DNA of 64,000 nt from NCBI GenBank assembly GCA_024364805.1, contig CM044490.1, forward strand, positions 93,640,918 to 93,704,917. The letters run 5' to 3'. Shown piece by piece: positions 1 to 11,030 of this stretch (its first letter is position 1; every line of letters begins with the position of its first letter). The notes beneath the pieces were generated by a model. The model had not been told where the DNA came from. It did no database searches and worked only from the letters and a program-made list of their open reading frames with translations. The DNA is from Euprymna scolopes. Lineage: Eukaryota; Mollusca; Cephalopoda; Sepiida; Sepiolidae. Made by a program: the position numbers and the translations under genes.

Positions 1-980
1 AAAAAAAAAAAAAAAAAAAAAGTGTGCAGAAGGTTGGTTCTATATATGAAAATCGAATTAACCACACTTGTGTATTATCAATCGTGGATGCTGAGAATCA
101 ATTTATAATATGTCTAACAAAAAAACATCAAAAAGGAAATTATCTGTGCAAGGAAGAGCCATGAGGTGGACTATTTACCTTGTCTAGAATCTACAGTCTA
201 CTTAAACACAGTTAATACCTAAAAATGACAAAATTTTTAGTCTTAAAATGCACATCAACTTAAACACAAGATATATACAGCATATGCTGAGGTTATATTT
301 TAACCATGGATCCACCAATCATTTCCGGTTTAGCTGACCGCTCTTCTCTCCATATTTGAATGAGGGTTTCATTATCTAATAAAAACTCTCATCCTGAATG
401 CAACTCACATATACACATTCAGACATTTTCAGATATCTTTCTCTCAATAAATGTTATATTTTAATCATTGTATTATCGTGATTTTGAAAACTTTTTTGCA
501 TATCATGTAATTTACAAGTTGCACGATACATTATGTTCGATTCACGGCTTAAAGTGGTTATTCTTGATATTTGTCTTTGTTTTATCTTTTTGCAGCAAGA
601 GAGATTATAATTAGTTCCAATACAAATTCAAACAACAAATAACAAAAAACAAAATATTCATAGAATTTTTAATCAAAATGTTTACATCAATTTATTTACT
701 TTCTTTTTTTACTTTCTAAACTTTTATATAAAAACCTTTTTTTTTTTTTCTTTATATAAATCTTTTTTTTTTGTTTTTACTTTTGTTGGTTTCCTCAAAA
801 AAATTTAAACACCTGAGTGACTTTTTAAAATCACAAAAAAATCAGCTACAATTGGAATAGATGTTTGGTTGGTGCTTATACAGATAAAGACACAGGTGAA
901 AATCACCTTCCAAGTAAAACCACTTTGATATATTTACATGTCATGTGAAAATGAGTACCCTCACCAAAAATTAGGAAAAA

Positions 981-1192
981 GTATTTTAATGGAATGTGCC
1001 CCGACAAACTCGAAGCACTTGTACCCCTTAACATAAATACCCCAACTAACACAACAACCAACAAAATCACACCATTTCACTGCAGAGATCACTAGATGCT
1101 AGAAAGTCTTCTATTTCAATTTCTTCCCTCAAACAGCTACACTTTGGAATTCTCCCCCTATTCCCTGACTGTACAGGTTTAATGTAACCAGA
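981..1192 (+). mobile_element. Non-LTR retrotransposon fragment, family 2
   Basis: Matches 35158-35390 (ATGGAATGTGC.., CACTGCAGAGATCACTAGATGC, AACAGCTACACTTTGGAATTC). That segment encodes the C-terminal end of a reverse-transcriptase ORF, including the W-N-S-L-P-like motif. Frames are broken here. Confidence 0.6.
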
Positions 1193-1218
1193 TATGTTGC
1201 TGCTCAACTCCCTACAGT

Positions 1219-1510
1219 TTTAATAAATAAATGGTAGAAGTCCAGCAAATAAATATCAGCCTGAAATATATTGGGTGGGTTTCTATTAGTATTTTGTTTC
1301 ATTTTCGAATTTGGGGCGATTCTCGAGTCTCTAAAATGACAGTCTCATATCCGCCATCTTTCTTGTTGTTTATACTTGTGCTCAGCACTACTTGCGTTTC
1401 AAACTTAATAAGCACTTTAAAATAAGTTAAAACACCAAAATCTTATCCAGGTATGGTAGAAATGTAACTTATCATGTCTTTAGTAACATTTATTTGTTAT
1501 ATATATATAT
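1219..1510. repeat. Half copy of the 5.8-6.3 kb foldback element
   Basis: Nearly the same sequence as 6010-6305: AAATATCAGCCTGAAATAT.., TTGGGTGGGTTTCTATTAG, TTCTCGAGTCTCTAAAA, ACACCAAAATCTTATCCAGG. With 2300-2480 it forms a duplicated segment of the 6.0-6.5 kb region. Confidence 0.85.
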
Positions 1511-1689
1511 ATATATACTAGCAAAAGTACCCGTCGTTGACTGGGTTAAAAAACAGCCTACAGAAAATGGACTCTGATTTATGAAAGTATGATATTTTAT
1601 GAAAAGGAAGGGTTGTAAAGAGATAGCTTCGAATTTGGGGGTATAAAAACCAAAGCAAAATATGATGAAAGTAAAAATAAAATAGATAA

Positions 1690-2125
1690 ACCCCATAATT
1701 TATTATACCATACCTGTTCACACTGAAACACTTATCACAATATTCTGTGGATCTATATTAAAAAACCTTGTTAAACTTTGTGACATATTTCCATTCTATG
1801 GAGGTCAGGCGTGAACGAACACCCTATAATTTTATTATACCATATTTCTTCAAACTTAAACATAATTATCAAAGTATATTCACGCAGATAGATATGAAAA
1901 GTCTTTATTAAAGTGTGTGCCTATTTCCATTCTATGGAGGCCAGGAACGAACGCAGATCCCACAATTTTATTATACCATCCCTATTTAAGTTAAAACATA
2001 CTTATCAAAGTATTCTTATGTACATCTACATTAAAAATACTTGTAAACGTTTTTTTTTATTTTTTAATTTTTTGTTTCCATACTTTGTGGACCAGGCGTG
2101 TACGCAGACCCCACAATTTTAATGA
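1690..2125. repeat. Three degenerate tandem units inside the Helitron-like element
   Basis: Units of roughly 120-150 bp starting at about 1690, 1828 and 1960 share AATTTTATTATACCAT, ACTTATCAAAGTAT-like and CCATTCTATGGAGGTCAGGCGTGAACG-like blocks. Confidence 0.7.
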
Positions 2126-2237
2126 ATCATCATTATGCGAGATCAAACACACCCATTCCTGTGTCTCGATACATCTTCTATCATTATATGTGATCAGTTT
2201 TTTATAATAGTCAACCATATAGGAGCCTATTCGTGAC

Positions 2238-2239
2238 CA

Positions 2240-2270
<31 letters not shown>
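2238..2270. repeat. (CA)n microsatellite
   Basis: About 16 CA units within the Helitron-like element. Confidence 0.95.
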
Positions 2271-2274
<4 letters not shown>

Positions 2275-2299
2275 GTTCAGCTTTATATTATATATATCT

Positions 2300-2480
2300 A
2301 TATATGTTTCTTGACATGTATTCGGTTTGTGATTTATCTGTAGTAAAACATCCCTTTCTTTCTTTTTTTTAATTTCTTTCTTTTCCACTTATTTGCAAAC
2401 AATTTAATTAAAACAAGTTACTGTTTTATTAATAGCTGAGAAGAAATTATGTATTAATCCCTTTAACAAATTGTAGATTT
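2300..2480. repeat. Duplicate of 6310-6494
   Basis: TATGTTTCTTGACA, GTGATTTATCTGTAGTAAAACATCCC and GTATTAATCCCTTTAACAAATT occur in both, in the same order and spacing. Confidence 0.85.
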
Positions 2481-3271
2481 AGTTTCAAATAGCAGCCTCT
2501 TACGTTTAGGGTGAATTACAGTAAAAAAAAAAAAAAAGAAAGTTATTGAATAGAATTTTAATCTATAAAGTTGAGTTTTCTTTTCACTCTGACATTGATA
2601 TTAAAAACTTACATTTTATTTAAAAATTATTAAAACAAACTTTTTAATATACTCAGTCATGGATATGTGAGACACTACATAAAGTTTAACTGATTTGTAT
2701 ATTCCTTTAAAAAACAAGCGTAAATTAATTACTTATTAATTTTTATGGTTTCTTATTAGATAATTGATATCTTTTCACTATTACAATGAATTCTATTTAT
2801 GCATAGTTTCTACATAACTGTGTAGAACTTAAGATGAAAACGAACATGATAATATATGTATATGTGTGTGCGTGCGAAAAGTCACTACCAAACTCCTCAC
2901 AGAGTTGAAACTGGATATATAGGGTATTTGGACCTGTAGCCCACTTTCAGTTTGCTTTTTTAGCCAGCAAAAATTGCTGGTGAGGAGTGAAAATTGAAAA
3001 CAAAACAGTTTATGAAGGCAAGGTAAGTCAAATAAAAACATTATTCATGCTGTCACTTTTGTACATGCGCAAAATTAAATATTCATAACTCAAAGTCCTT
3101 TAATTTTTAACCTTTCGTATCCATCTGTCCACAGCTCAGATCCATTTGTCCGATACGGGAGAGATGAATAACGACTAAGGCTAAAGCACTAAACGTTCTC
3201 GTTTAGAGTCTAATGGAAGATACCCAAGTAATATTTTATTATAACTTTTGAGATCATGACTATATATTGAA
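2481..3271. other. AT-rich stretch, no gene seen
   Basis: Only short, low-complexity open frames; no repeat partner recognised within the window. Confidence 0.6.
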
Positions 3272-3735
3272 CTAGCAGGGGTACCCGGTGTTGCCCGGGT
3301 GTTTGTAGCCGTAAAAGAAAAAAAAGCAAACCCAAAGATGGAAAAGAAAGTGAAAGAAAACGTGACATTTTACCGCTGCACTAGGAGACATAGGAAGTGA
3401 AAAGCATTGAAATTTAGCGATGTCAATCAAAAAGTTGACTTGCAGAAACCAACGTTGGCTAAAGGCCAGTTCACCTTTCTGCCGTTTCATTTCCCCACGA
3501 TGTTGGGGAAAACCAGCTCCTTACAAAAAGGGAGTGTCCAAATGAATAGCAATTGTCTGAGATGAGGGGTTTCCCCAGATTGATCGAAGCTGATTGCTTT
3601 CTGGACATCCCGGCATGAAAGTCTGAGAAGCTGCTGGTATTTATTTGCTTCCCCACTGAGCAAATTAGGCACAAGGCCATTTTTTATGTCGAGAGTAGGG
3701 AGCGGGAGCTGGTATAGCTGTTTGTATTTTGACAA
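3272..3735 (-). mobile_element. Non-autonomous Helitron, group A, 5' end unclear
   Basis: The 3' terminus on the minus strand (CCGGGCAACACCGGGTACCCCTGCTAG, ending at 3272) and the internal segment at about 3420-3610 match the 49.1-kb copy. Past about 3640 the match fades, so the 5' end may be truncated. Confidence 0.75.
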
Positions 3736-3949
3736 TTTGACAAAATTACTGGTTAAATGACTGATTTATCTCCTAATTTGTAGGATTTCCATTCTAATAA
3801 GATGGCGGATTGGTAAAATAGAAAACTGATCTTCTTTTTTTTTTTAATTAAAATTCTACTTGATAATTTTTCCTAATTTTTGGCATAGATACCCATTTTT
3901 GCCTGATATGTAAGCTCATCAAAAAAATTTCCTGTCAATTTAGTTGGAA

Positions 3950-5270
3950 TTGCAGCTTTTACCTGTATAAACACTATTTGTTTTTCTTAAGATATTAAAT
4001 TTTATAAATATATAGTGTGACTCCTCCCTCAAAAAAAATGCCACTTATCTTTAATGAAATTCATAACTTTTTCGATGATCTAAATATTTGGTAGAAATAA
4101 ACTTTAGTCTATGGATGATTTGTCCACCAAGTTTCAAACATGAATGTCCAACAGTTTTTGTTTAATTTTTGTCCAATGATAAGAAGACCTGGATATGATG
4201 TCAAAATTGTCAATAATTTTGACTCACTCCTCTTATTGCATTCACCTGATTTGGGCTGTGATGACTATCTTCTATTCAAAAATTGTCTTAATGGATATTA
4301 TCTTTAAGATATTTCAGCAAATAAAATTCAGGCAGTTAAGACCCGGTGAATATGAAGTCATTCATCGGCATACTGTAGTATTGGGAATCCCAGCTTAAAT
4401 GCTATCTAGGTAGTTTAGAGAAATAGTAAGTTATGTAAGTATATTTTCGATTCCCATCAGCGAGTTTAGTGGGGGTCACAGAAGGTTAGGGTTGACAGGT
4501 ATCAACCTAGATAGAATGCACCGGAAATTAGAGGTAACGGGGATTGTGGTCGTAGGCTTCCGGTTGACGGACATATGGGCTGAGAGTTGATTTTGGGCTG
4601 CAGAGAATGCAGACGGGGAGATTAGGGTCCCTCAGCAACAACCAGGTTTCGATATGATAGGCTTGCCTTAATAAAAGAATTGAAGCTTCAAATCCATCTT
4701 GTGTTATCGATGCATTTGCAGCAGTAAGTACCACTCCCCACGAGATGGCAGCCCAGCGACAGGAAGATATCATCCGCTGGACAAGGCAAGCAGGTATGTA
4801 TGCATGACATTATTTGCGCATACATGTCGAGACCTTTCGAGACAAGAACTAAGAGCATACACACACGCATATAAGTAAGAACATATATGTAAGAACACAC
4901 ACAGACTTTAAATGTACCCTTAAAAGTAAACGTAAAACAATCATAAAAAGAGATAGTAACAAGAAAACGTAAAAGAAAATAGCAACAGGAAGGTTTAATA
5001 AGTAGAAGAATAAATAAATAAGAAGGACGCAAAAAAACATTTCGGAACAATACTAACTGATGAGAGAATCACAAAAGTGTGACCTTACATATAATTAAAC
5101 AGCAATAAAATTAAAACTATTGAATATTAATGAAATTTGGTGGACAAGTTAAACATAAACTGATGTTTACTTATACCAAATATGGTTGGATTGCAAAAAG
5201 GATTGTAAATTTTACGAATAACTCGTAAGGGACACTTTTTAGGTAATAGAGGGAGGGGGTCATTCTGCAT
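3950..5270. mobile_element. Long-TIR non-autonomous DNA element, family F
   Basis: The left part (4014-4150) and the complement of 5110-5266 agree in outline: TGACTCCTCCCTC / TGACCCCCTCCCTC, ATATTTGGTA..AAATAAAC, TTGTCCACCAA. That makes a roughly 1.25-kb element with decayed inverted ends of about 140 bp. Left-end sequence with part of the interior recurs at 27750-28330, a right end at 15530-15690. No transposase seen. Confidence 0.5.
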
Positions 5271-5277
5271 ATATACC

Positions 5278-5790
5278 TTGTTTATTTTTTTACATTTATT
5301 TTATTTTTGCGCACTTTTTTCTTTCAATAAAAATCTGTTTTTTTTTTGTTTTTTCTTTTCTTTTTTTCAGCACAAATTTTTCACAAATAAACACTTTCTT
5401 TCTATTTTTAAAAATATATATATAAAAAAAAAAAAAAAAAAAAAAAAAAGTCAAGGAAAAAAAATTATAGACAATCTTGAGTTCCAAAATTTTTTTGTTG
5501 AATATTTACAAAAGAGACAGAAAAATATGAAATCAAAACGACATATTGGGGAGTTTATAATTTTTTTTTTCTGTTTAACTGCCTTTTTTTTTTTCTTTCT
5601 TTTAGAATTTTTTTATTTTATTTTTTCACTTTTACGTTTTCTTTCTTATATAATTTTTATTTTACTTTCTTTATTTCAGTATTTCCCTTTCTTTTTGAAA
5701 GTCCTTTACTTCACTTTTCCTCTTCATGTTATTTTTTTTCTTTCAGGCATGTTTTAGTGCAAACAACAAACTGAAAAAGTGATTAAGAAA
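5278..5790. other. T-rich low-complexity stretch
   Basis: Long T and A runs dominate. The 159-residue open frame here is almost all F, L, I and K with no family resemblance and is not credible as a gene. Confidence 0.8.
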
Positions 5791-6281
5791 CATATATATA
5801 TATATATAACAAATAAATATTACCAAAGACAAGGTAAGTTACTCTTCTACCTATCTGGATAAGATTTTGATGTTTTAACTTATTTTAAAGTGTTTATTAA
5901 GTTTGAAATGCAAATAGTGCCGAACGCTTAAATTAAAACAACTAAGATAGCAGGCATGAGGCTGTCACTTTTGAAGTCAAATCATTCAAAACTCTAAAAT
6001 AAATAAAAAATAAATTGTAGAAGTCGAACAAATAAATATCAGTAGGACATTTATTGGGTGGAGTTCTATTAGTATTTTGTTTAATTTTCGAATATTGGGC
6101 GGTTCTCGAGTCTCTAAAAGTGGCAGCCTCATGTCCGTCATCTTTGTTGTTGTTTTTACTTGTGCTCAACACTATTTGTGTTTCAAATTTAATAAGCACT
6201 TTAAAATAAGTTAAAACACCAAAATCTTATCCAAGTATGGTAGAAGTGTAACTTATCCTGTCTTTAGTAACATTTATTTGT

Positions 6282-6305
<24 letters not shown>
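5790..6305. mobile_element. Foldback element with arms of about 200 bp
   Basis: Plus-strand 5795-5990 (ACAAATAAATATTACCAAAGACAAGGTAAGTTAC, TGGATAAGATTTTGATG, ACTTATTTTAAAGTG) is the inverted counterpart of 6100-6295 (CACTTTAAAATAAGTTAAAACACC, AAAATCTTATCCAAG, GTAACATTTATTTGT). Both outer ends are (TA)n. A half copy is at 1219-1510. Confidence 0.8.
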
Positions 6306-6317
<12 letters not shown>

Positions 6318-6494
6318 GTTTCTTGACACATTCTTTTGGCTTGTGATTTATCTGTAGTAAAACATCCCTTTCTTTCTTTTTTATTTTTTTGTTTTAATTT
6401 CTTTTCCACTTATTTGCAAGCAATTCAATTAAAACAAATTATTGTTTTATCAATAGTTGAGAAGAAACTATGTATTAATCCCTTTAACAAATTC
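6306..6494. repeat. Duplicate of 2300-2480
   Basis: Continues the segment shared with 1219-2480. Here it follows the (TA)n directly, with no Helitron in between. Confidence 0.85.
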
Positions 6495-7198
6495 ATTAGC
6501 GTGCAATTGAACATATTATATCTGATAGGAATTAAACATGCCATAACAGGTTCCACAGTCTGTAATGATATCTATTAGCCCAACTTTGAACTCCCCCCTT
6601 CTTGCGTTATTACAAAACAGAAAGTGACTGGGATGTGTAACAAGAGGTAATCGACAGGTAGAATACAAATCACCACGAAAGAGGAATATGAAAATTCTGT
6701 AAAAAAATTTTTTATTTGTTTTGTACACAAAAAAAAAAAAATTACTTTCAATGAACATTTGCCAATATAGGAGTCAACACTTACATCATCCTCCCAAATA
6801 ACGTCATAGTCACTGTCATGTAGGTATATTTAATTAGTAGGCGAGTCAGTGTATAAAAAGGCTTAAAAAAAAAAACAATGGAATCAGTTACAGGGAATAG
6901 TAGCAGTACAGTTGGTAATATGTATTAATAGTTGACATGTTTGTGGAGGAGTGCTCCTCTGACAGCCGTTTATCAATTTGATCAAGAGTAGAAAATGAGT
7001 AGTAACAACCTACCTATCCATCTTAACCATTTATACATGCTGTCTACATATATACATATACTTTCTTAAACTAATTAGATTATAGTTAAATGTAATCTGT
7101 AGAAGGCAGTACAATGCAAAGGTAACGGAAAGACACAAACTGAAACCGATGAATAATAGTTTTTATTAATACAACTACATGTGTACTACATTCATCTC

Positions 7199-7262
7199 TT
7201 AATTAGATTATATACTTACTTAATTAGATTATATACTTACTTAATTAGATTATATACTTACT
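7199..7262. repeat. Tandem repeat, three 21-bp units
   Basis: TTAATTAGATTATATACTTAC repeated three times. Confidence 0.95.
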
Positions 7263-7720
7263 GGCATAAAACTCCAGGATGCTTTCAACATGAATCTGTA
7301 TAATTTACTGTTAATCTACTGAAACATTTTTTCTTAATAAGACAGAATTAAACCCCACCTAACCGTCTTTTAAATATATTAATTAAAATGCAACATTAAA
7401 CACAAATACATAATTACACTGTCATTACCTTTATCCATAATTCAGAAAATCACAAGACATTTCACAATCACAACAAAAATGGTGCTACAATCCCATTAAT
7501 AAAAAAACAAATCTCTAACCCAATAATTAGACTTACATAATTAAATAATCACATGGTTTATATATATATATAAATTATAACAGCCTTTATAAATATTGAA
7601 ATAACTTTGAGCCAACACTTCCTTTTTTTATCTCCCTTCCCTACACCAAAATAAATAAATAAATAAAATAACTATCTTATTCCTAATACATTAATATCCT
7701 GCACACAAGTGGTTTCATTT

Positions 7721-7742
7721 TCGATGATGATGATGATGATGA
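7721..7742. repeat. (GAT)n microsatellite
   Basis: Seven GAT units. Confidence 0.95.
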
Positions 7743-7917
7743 TTCAACAAAGCATCAGAACCGTTCATGACATGCATGGGACATATATTTCTTTTTAAAC
7801 ACAAAAAAGATCATTAGTAAAATCAAAAAAGTGAAAAATGTATAATTAAGTAGAAGCTTTTTGTTTTTTTTTCAAATGTTTACTTAAATGAAAAAATGCT
7901 GCCTAAATATACACAAT

Positions 7918-8800
7918 ACTGTGTAGAATGATAAAATTGTCGCTTGAGAAAAGATGACATGATTCCAGTTCCGTTTGATGAAAACCAGTTTTCTTTCTTT
8001 GTTGCAGACCATCTCCTAGTTGACCAGTTGTGTACAAATCCCAAGAGTGATAGGAGCCGTTTATCATGTCTGAAAGTGACAATGTTCAATGAGCAAAATC
8101 GGAGATGCCCCACTGTACAACTCGTGCTCTTTACCGATCCAAGTTATGACAACAGGACCATTGCCAGCACTCAAAAAGCATCACTGGATTGCCACGAATA
8201 ACATGGACATGCCCAGGGTGATGAAAACAATGTTTTCGGCCAGAGTTATGGTTTGGTTTCAAGTGAGAGCCATATCATGCAACCTCACATCTTCAAAGTC
8301 AACATCAAAGTGTAACTAGATGTTCTGCAGAGTGTGGTGATCCCCTGATGCAATCAGGTGACCGCTGGTAGACCCTGGGTGTGGCAGCAGGACTTAGCAC
8401 AGGCCCACAAGTCCAGAGACCCAGGCTTGGCTTCAGGAGTGCTATGATTTTGTGTCCTTCTCTCACTGGTCCCTCTCTTCCCAGACATGAACCCACTGGA
8501 CTACTTTGTTTGGTCACACATCGAAAACATCATCAACATGACCTCCTACAACACCAAAGCCAGCCTGATTGCCGCCATCCACTGAGTATTCACCAAGCTA
8601 CTGCCGGTACTTGTGGAAAAGGCATGCTCCAAGTTCTGGACCCATCTCAAGGCGGTCATTGAGGTTGAAAGTAACTACATTGAATAGATGTCAGCAATAC
8701 CCCATAATCAAGTTAACTGAATGGATTTTTTCAATAAAAGTTTTTAAATAAAGCTGTAGTGTTGTTTTCTTTAGGGCAACACTTTTATCATTCCACCCTG
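7918..8800 (+). mobile_element. Decayed mariner/Tc1-superfamily element
   Basis: Inverted ends GTAGAATGATAAAATTGTCGC (7921) and GGCAACACTTTTATCATTCC (about 8773-8792). Between them frames with several shifts give transposase pieces: RVMVWF or VMVFG near 8245, VWQQDLAQAHKS near 8380-8410 (second catalytic aspartate region), and PDMNPLDYFVWSHIEN near 8483-8530 (third aspartate region). Overall length about 0.9 kb, so the N-terminal part is largely gone. The broken frames show it is inactive. Confidence 0.8.
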
Positions 8801-9052
8801 TATACATATGTGTGTGTGTGTGTATGTGTATGTGTGTGTGTGTGTAAGACTGCTAAAAAAATGAAATCTCGAACAATAAAGAATAAAAAAGAAAAACAAG
8901 TTATGTATGTATACAAATAAAATAAAACCTTGTGATGGAGGGGAATGCTTAACTGAACAAAATGAAAAGTTTATAAGCTCATAACTTCAGTGCAGGCTCT
9001 ATTTTCTTAGGATAGAATTCATTTGTTTTCAAGTATTTAAGCGACACATAGG

Positions 9053-9165
9053 ACAATCATATTGATACACCAGTTCTCATCAGATCACCCAATAAACAAC
9101 ATTGAGCCTGATCAGTATCAGATGGGTGATCATTTAGGACTAATAGGTACTGTATGAAGGTGGAA
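9053..9165 (+). mobile_element. 5S-derived SINE head, different body
   Basis: CATATTGATACACCAGTTCTCATCAGATCAC, AACAACATTGAGCCTGATCAGTATCAGATGGGTGATCATTT, GGTACTGTATG. The sequence after the head does not match the common body. Confidence 0.75.
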
Positions 9166-9589
9166 GGTTAGGTGAGTCATTATGTCTTCAATGTGTGTAG
9201 TGGTGGTGTGTACACATTAATAGCAATATGAAAAGATGATGGAGTTTACAAAACTCCATCATCTCGACACCAGTTACAAAATGCTGATGATTTGGGAATT
9301 GGACTTCATTGCATTAATTATAAGGTCAAACATGTTGCAGTATTATATACTTACCCAGGGACAAGTATTGCAGCTAGTGTCTGTGTGAGATATTTTACAT
9401 TCTAATTTCTGACAAAAGTGATGAAGAAATTTGTGATAATTAGTAAAGACTAATTCCAGAGAGAGATTAACCAATGTCAATAATTGGTAGACTTCAAATT
9501 TCAAGTTAACAAAAAGAATCATATTTATATGAGAATATCATAAGAAAGTAAAGTTTGTTTCTTTGTAGATAAGCTTTATCACCATCCAA

Positions 9590-9830
9590 CTGAAGGAAGA
9601 TGTGACCCAAGGTCAAAAAAGTGGGATTTGAAAAGTACTGTGGCCTACAAAAATACCTAAGCAGCCCTATGAGCATTCTTCAGTAGGAATGCCTCAAGCA
9701 ATTATCAATAAACATCTTAATGGGCAAAAGGCAAAAGGTAAAGTCTGGGAGGACCTCCTAGAACTGCAGAGTACCATATCTCAGGCCAACAGAGAATAAG
9801 CCACCTTAACAATGGTCTAGACTTTAGTGG
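9590..9830. repeat. Interspersed repeat D, copy 1
   Basis: Shares with 16515-16790: GAAGATGTGACCCAAGGTCA, AGCATTC[C/T]TCAGT, AATGCCTCAA-like, GACCTCCTAGAACTG. About 240 bp, non-coding, origin unknown. Confidence 0.7.
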
Positions 9831-10340
9831 GCTGGTTTTTGTATAAAATACCCTCCAGAGGGTTGAAAGCTTTTTTTTTCCTCAAAACAAATATTTAACT
9901 TTGATTCCCAAGTTTTTAGGGGAGTTTTTCTTTTTTTTTTCTTTTTTTTTTTTAAACATATTGATTCATGTTCTTTACAAAAAAAATAAATAAAAAAACT
10001 TATACAATTTTTTTTTTTCAAAATACGGGTTAAGATAGTCTCAAATAAAATATAATCTTAAATAATAACCTCGAGAGCAGCAGCAAGAGGTAATATGAGC
10101 CTGTGGCTGAAAAGAGGTAAAGGGAGTTTTGATGTATTTTACTTCCTTTCCCTTCTTGAGACGGAGAGAGAGAAAGAAAAACAGACAATTTGCTTTAAGT
10201 ATTGAATAGCATCACCAAATTATATTTAATACTTAATGTTCCATTTGTAAAAACAAAGATTGACTTCAAAATTCAGAGTTTATTTTTTTTTACTCTGATT
10301 TTGTCCCAGAATGAACTTTGACATTTCAAATTACAATATT

Positions 10341-10481
10341 AAGCATCTACATCATTTGCAAAAATTAGAACCGTTGGATGATACCAGATAAACTTGCTAG
10401 TAGAAATATAAAATGAAAACAATTTAGGAAAAATAATTTTAAAAAATAAAAATAAAATTGCTTTTATATCCTTTTTTATTG
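10341..10481. repeat. Repeat E, copy 1
   Basis: AAGCATCTACATCATTTGCA through CTTTTATATCCTTTTTTATT is nearly the same as 12113-12270. Confidence 0.9.
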
Positions 10482-10769
10482 ATTTTTTTTTTAATTTTCT
10501 AACCAAATGTTTAATATACAAGTTAAAAATTCTGTAATTAAAGAATCCATTATAATTGAAGCAGATTTAAGAGTGTAAACATTCCACAACAATGAATATT
10601 TTATATAAAAGACTTGACCATAATTCAAAATAGCATTTTTCTGTATCCGTGTTAACAATTTTTAAATAAAGGAGTTAAACACAATTTAGCAAATCAACAT
10701 ATTTTATTTAAATTAAGAAAGAAATGAATAAATAAAAATAACAAAACAAAATATTTTTGTGCCATAAAG

Positions 10770-11030
10770 CTTGAGTAACTCTGGCCACCCAGAGTTACTG
10801 AGCCATTAAAAAATATAAAAAATAATCATGCATAAATAATATATGATCTCTGCATTTTAAACATAATTGCTAGATCCTATACAATTTCATAATTTTACAG
10901 ACACATTGTGGTACAGCAGCAAATATTTACTATGTAGCTATTTATGCATCATAATGATTTTTATTTATTTATTTATTTTTTTTAATTAATGGCTCAAAGT
11001 CACCCTGGGTGGCAAGAGTAACCCCAGCGT
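10770..11030. mobile_element. Foldback/MITE-like element
   Basis: GAGTAACTCTGGCCACCCAGAGTTACTGAGCCATTAAAAAA near 10774-10810 and its inverted counterpart at 10975-11022 (TTAATGGCTCAAAGTCACCCTGGGTGGCAAGAGTAAC) enclose about 120 bp. No coding sequence. Confidence 0.7.

Larger units (their letters stand above)
1518..2290 (-). mobile_element. Helitron-like element inserted in a (TA)n tract
   Basis: The 3' end on the minus strand is ..CCCAGTCAACGACGGGTACTTTTGCTAG at 1518. The other end is ATATAAAGCTGAACGTCTGTGTGTG.. near 2290. It sits inside the (TA)n between two segments that are contiguous at 6010-6494, so this block is an insertion. The interior holds three degenerate tandem units and a (CA)n run. 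Confidence 0.65.
6495..7917. other. AT-rich stretch, no gene seen
   Basis: Apart from the small tandem repeats at 7199 and 7721 nothing coding or repeated is evident. Confidence 0.55.

Noticed and set aside
5278-5757. 159-residue open frame
   Set aside because: Product of T- and A-runs (F/L/I/K only); no domain, start context or splice evidence.
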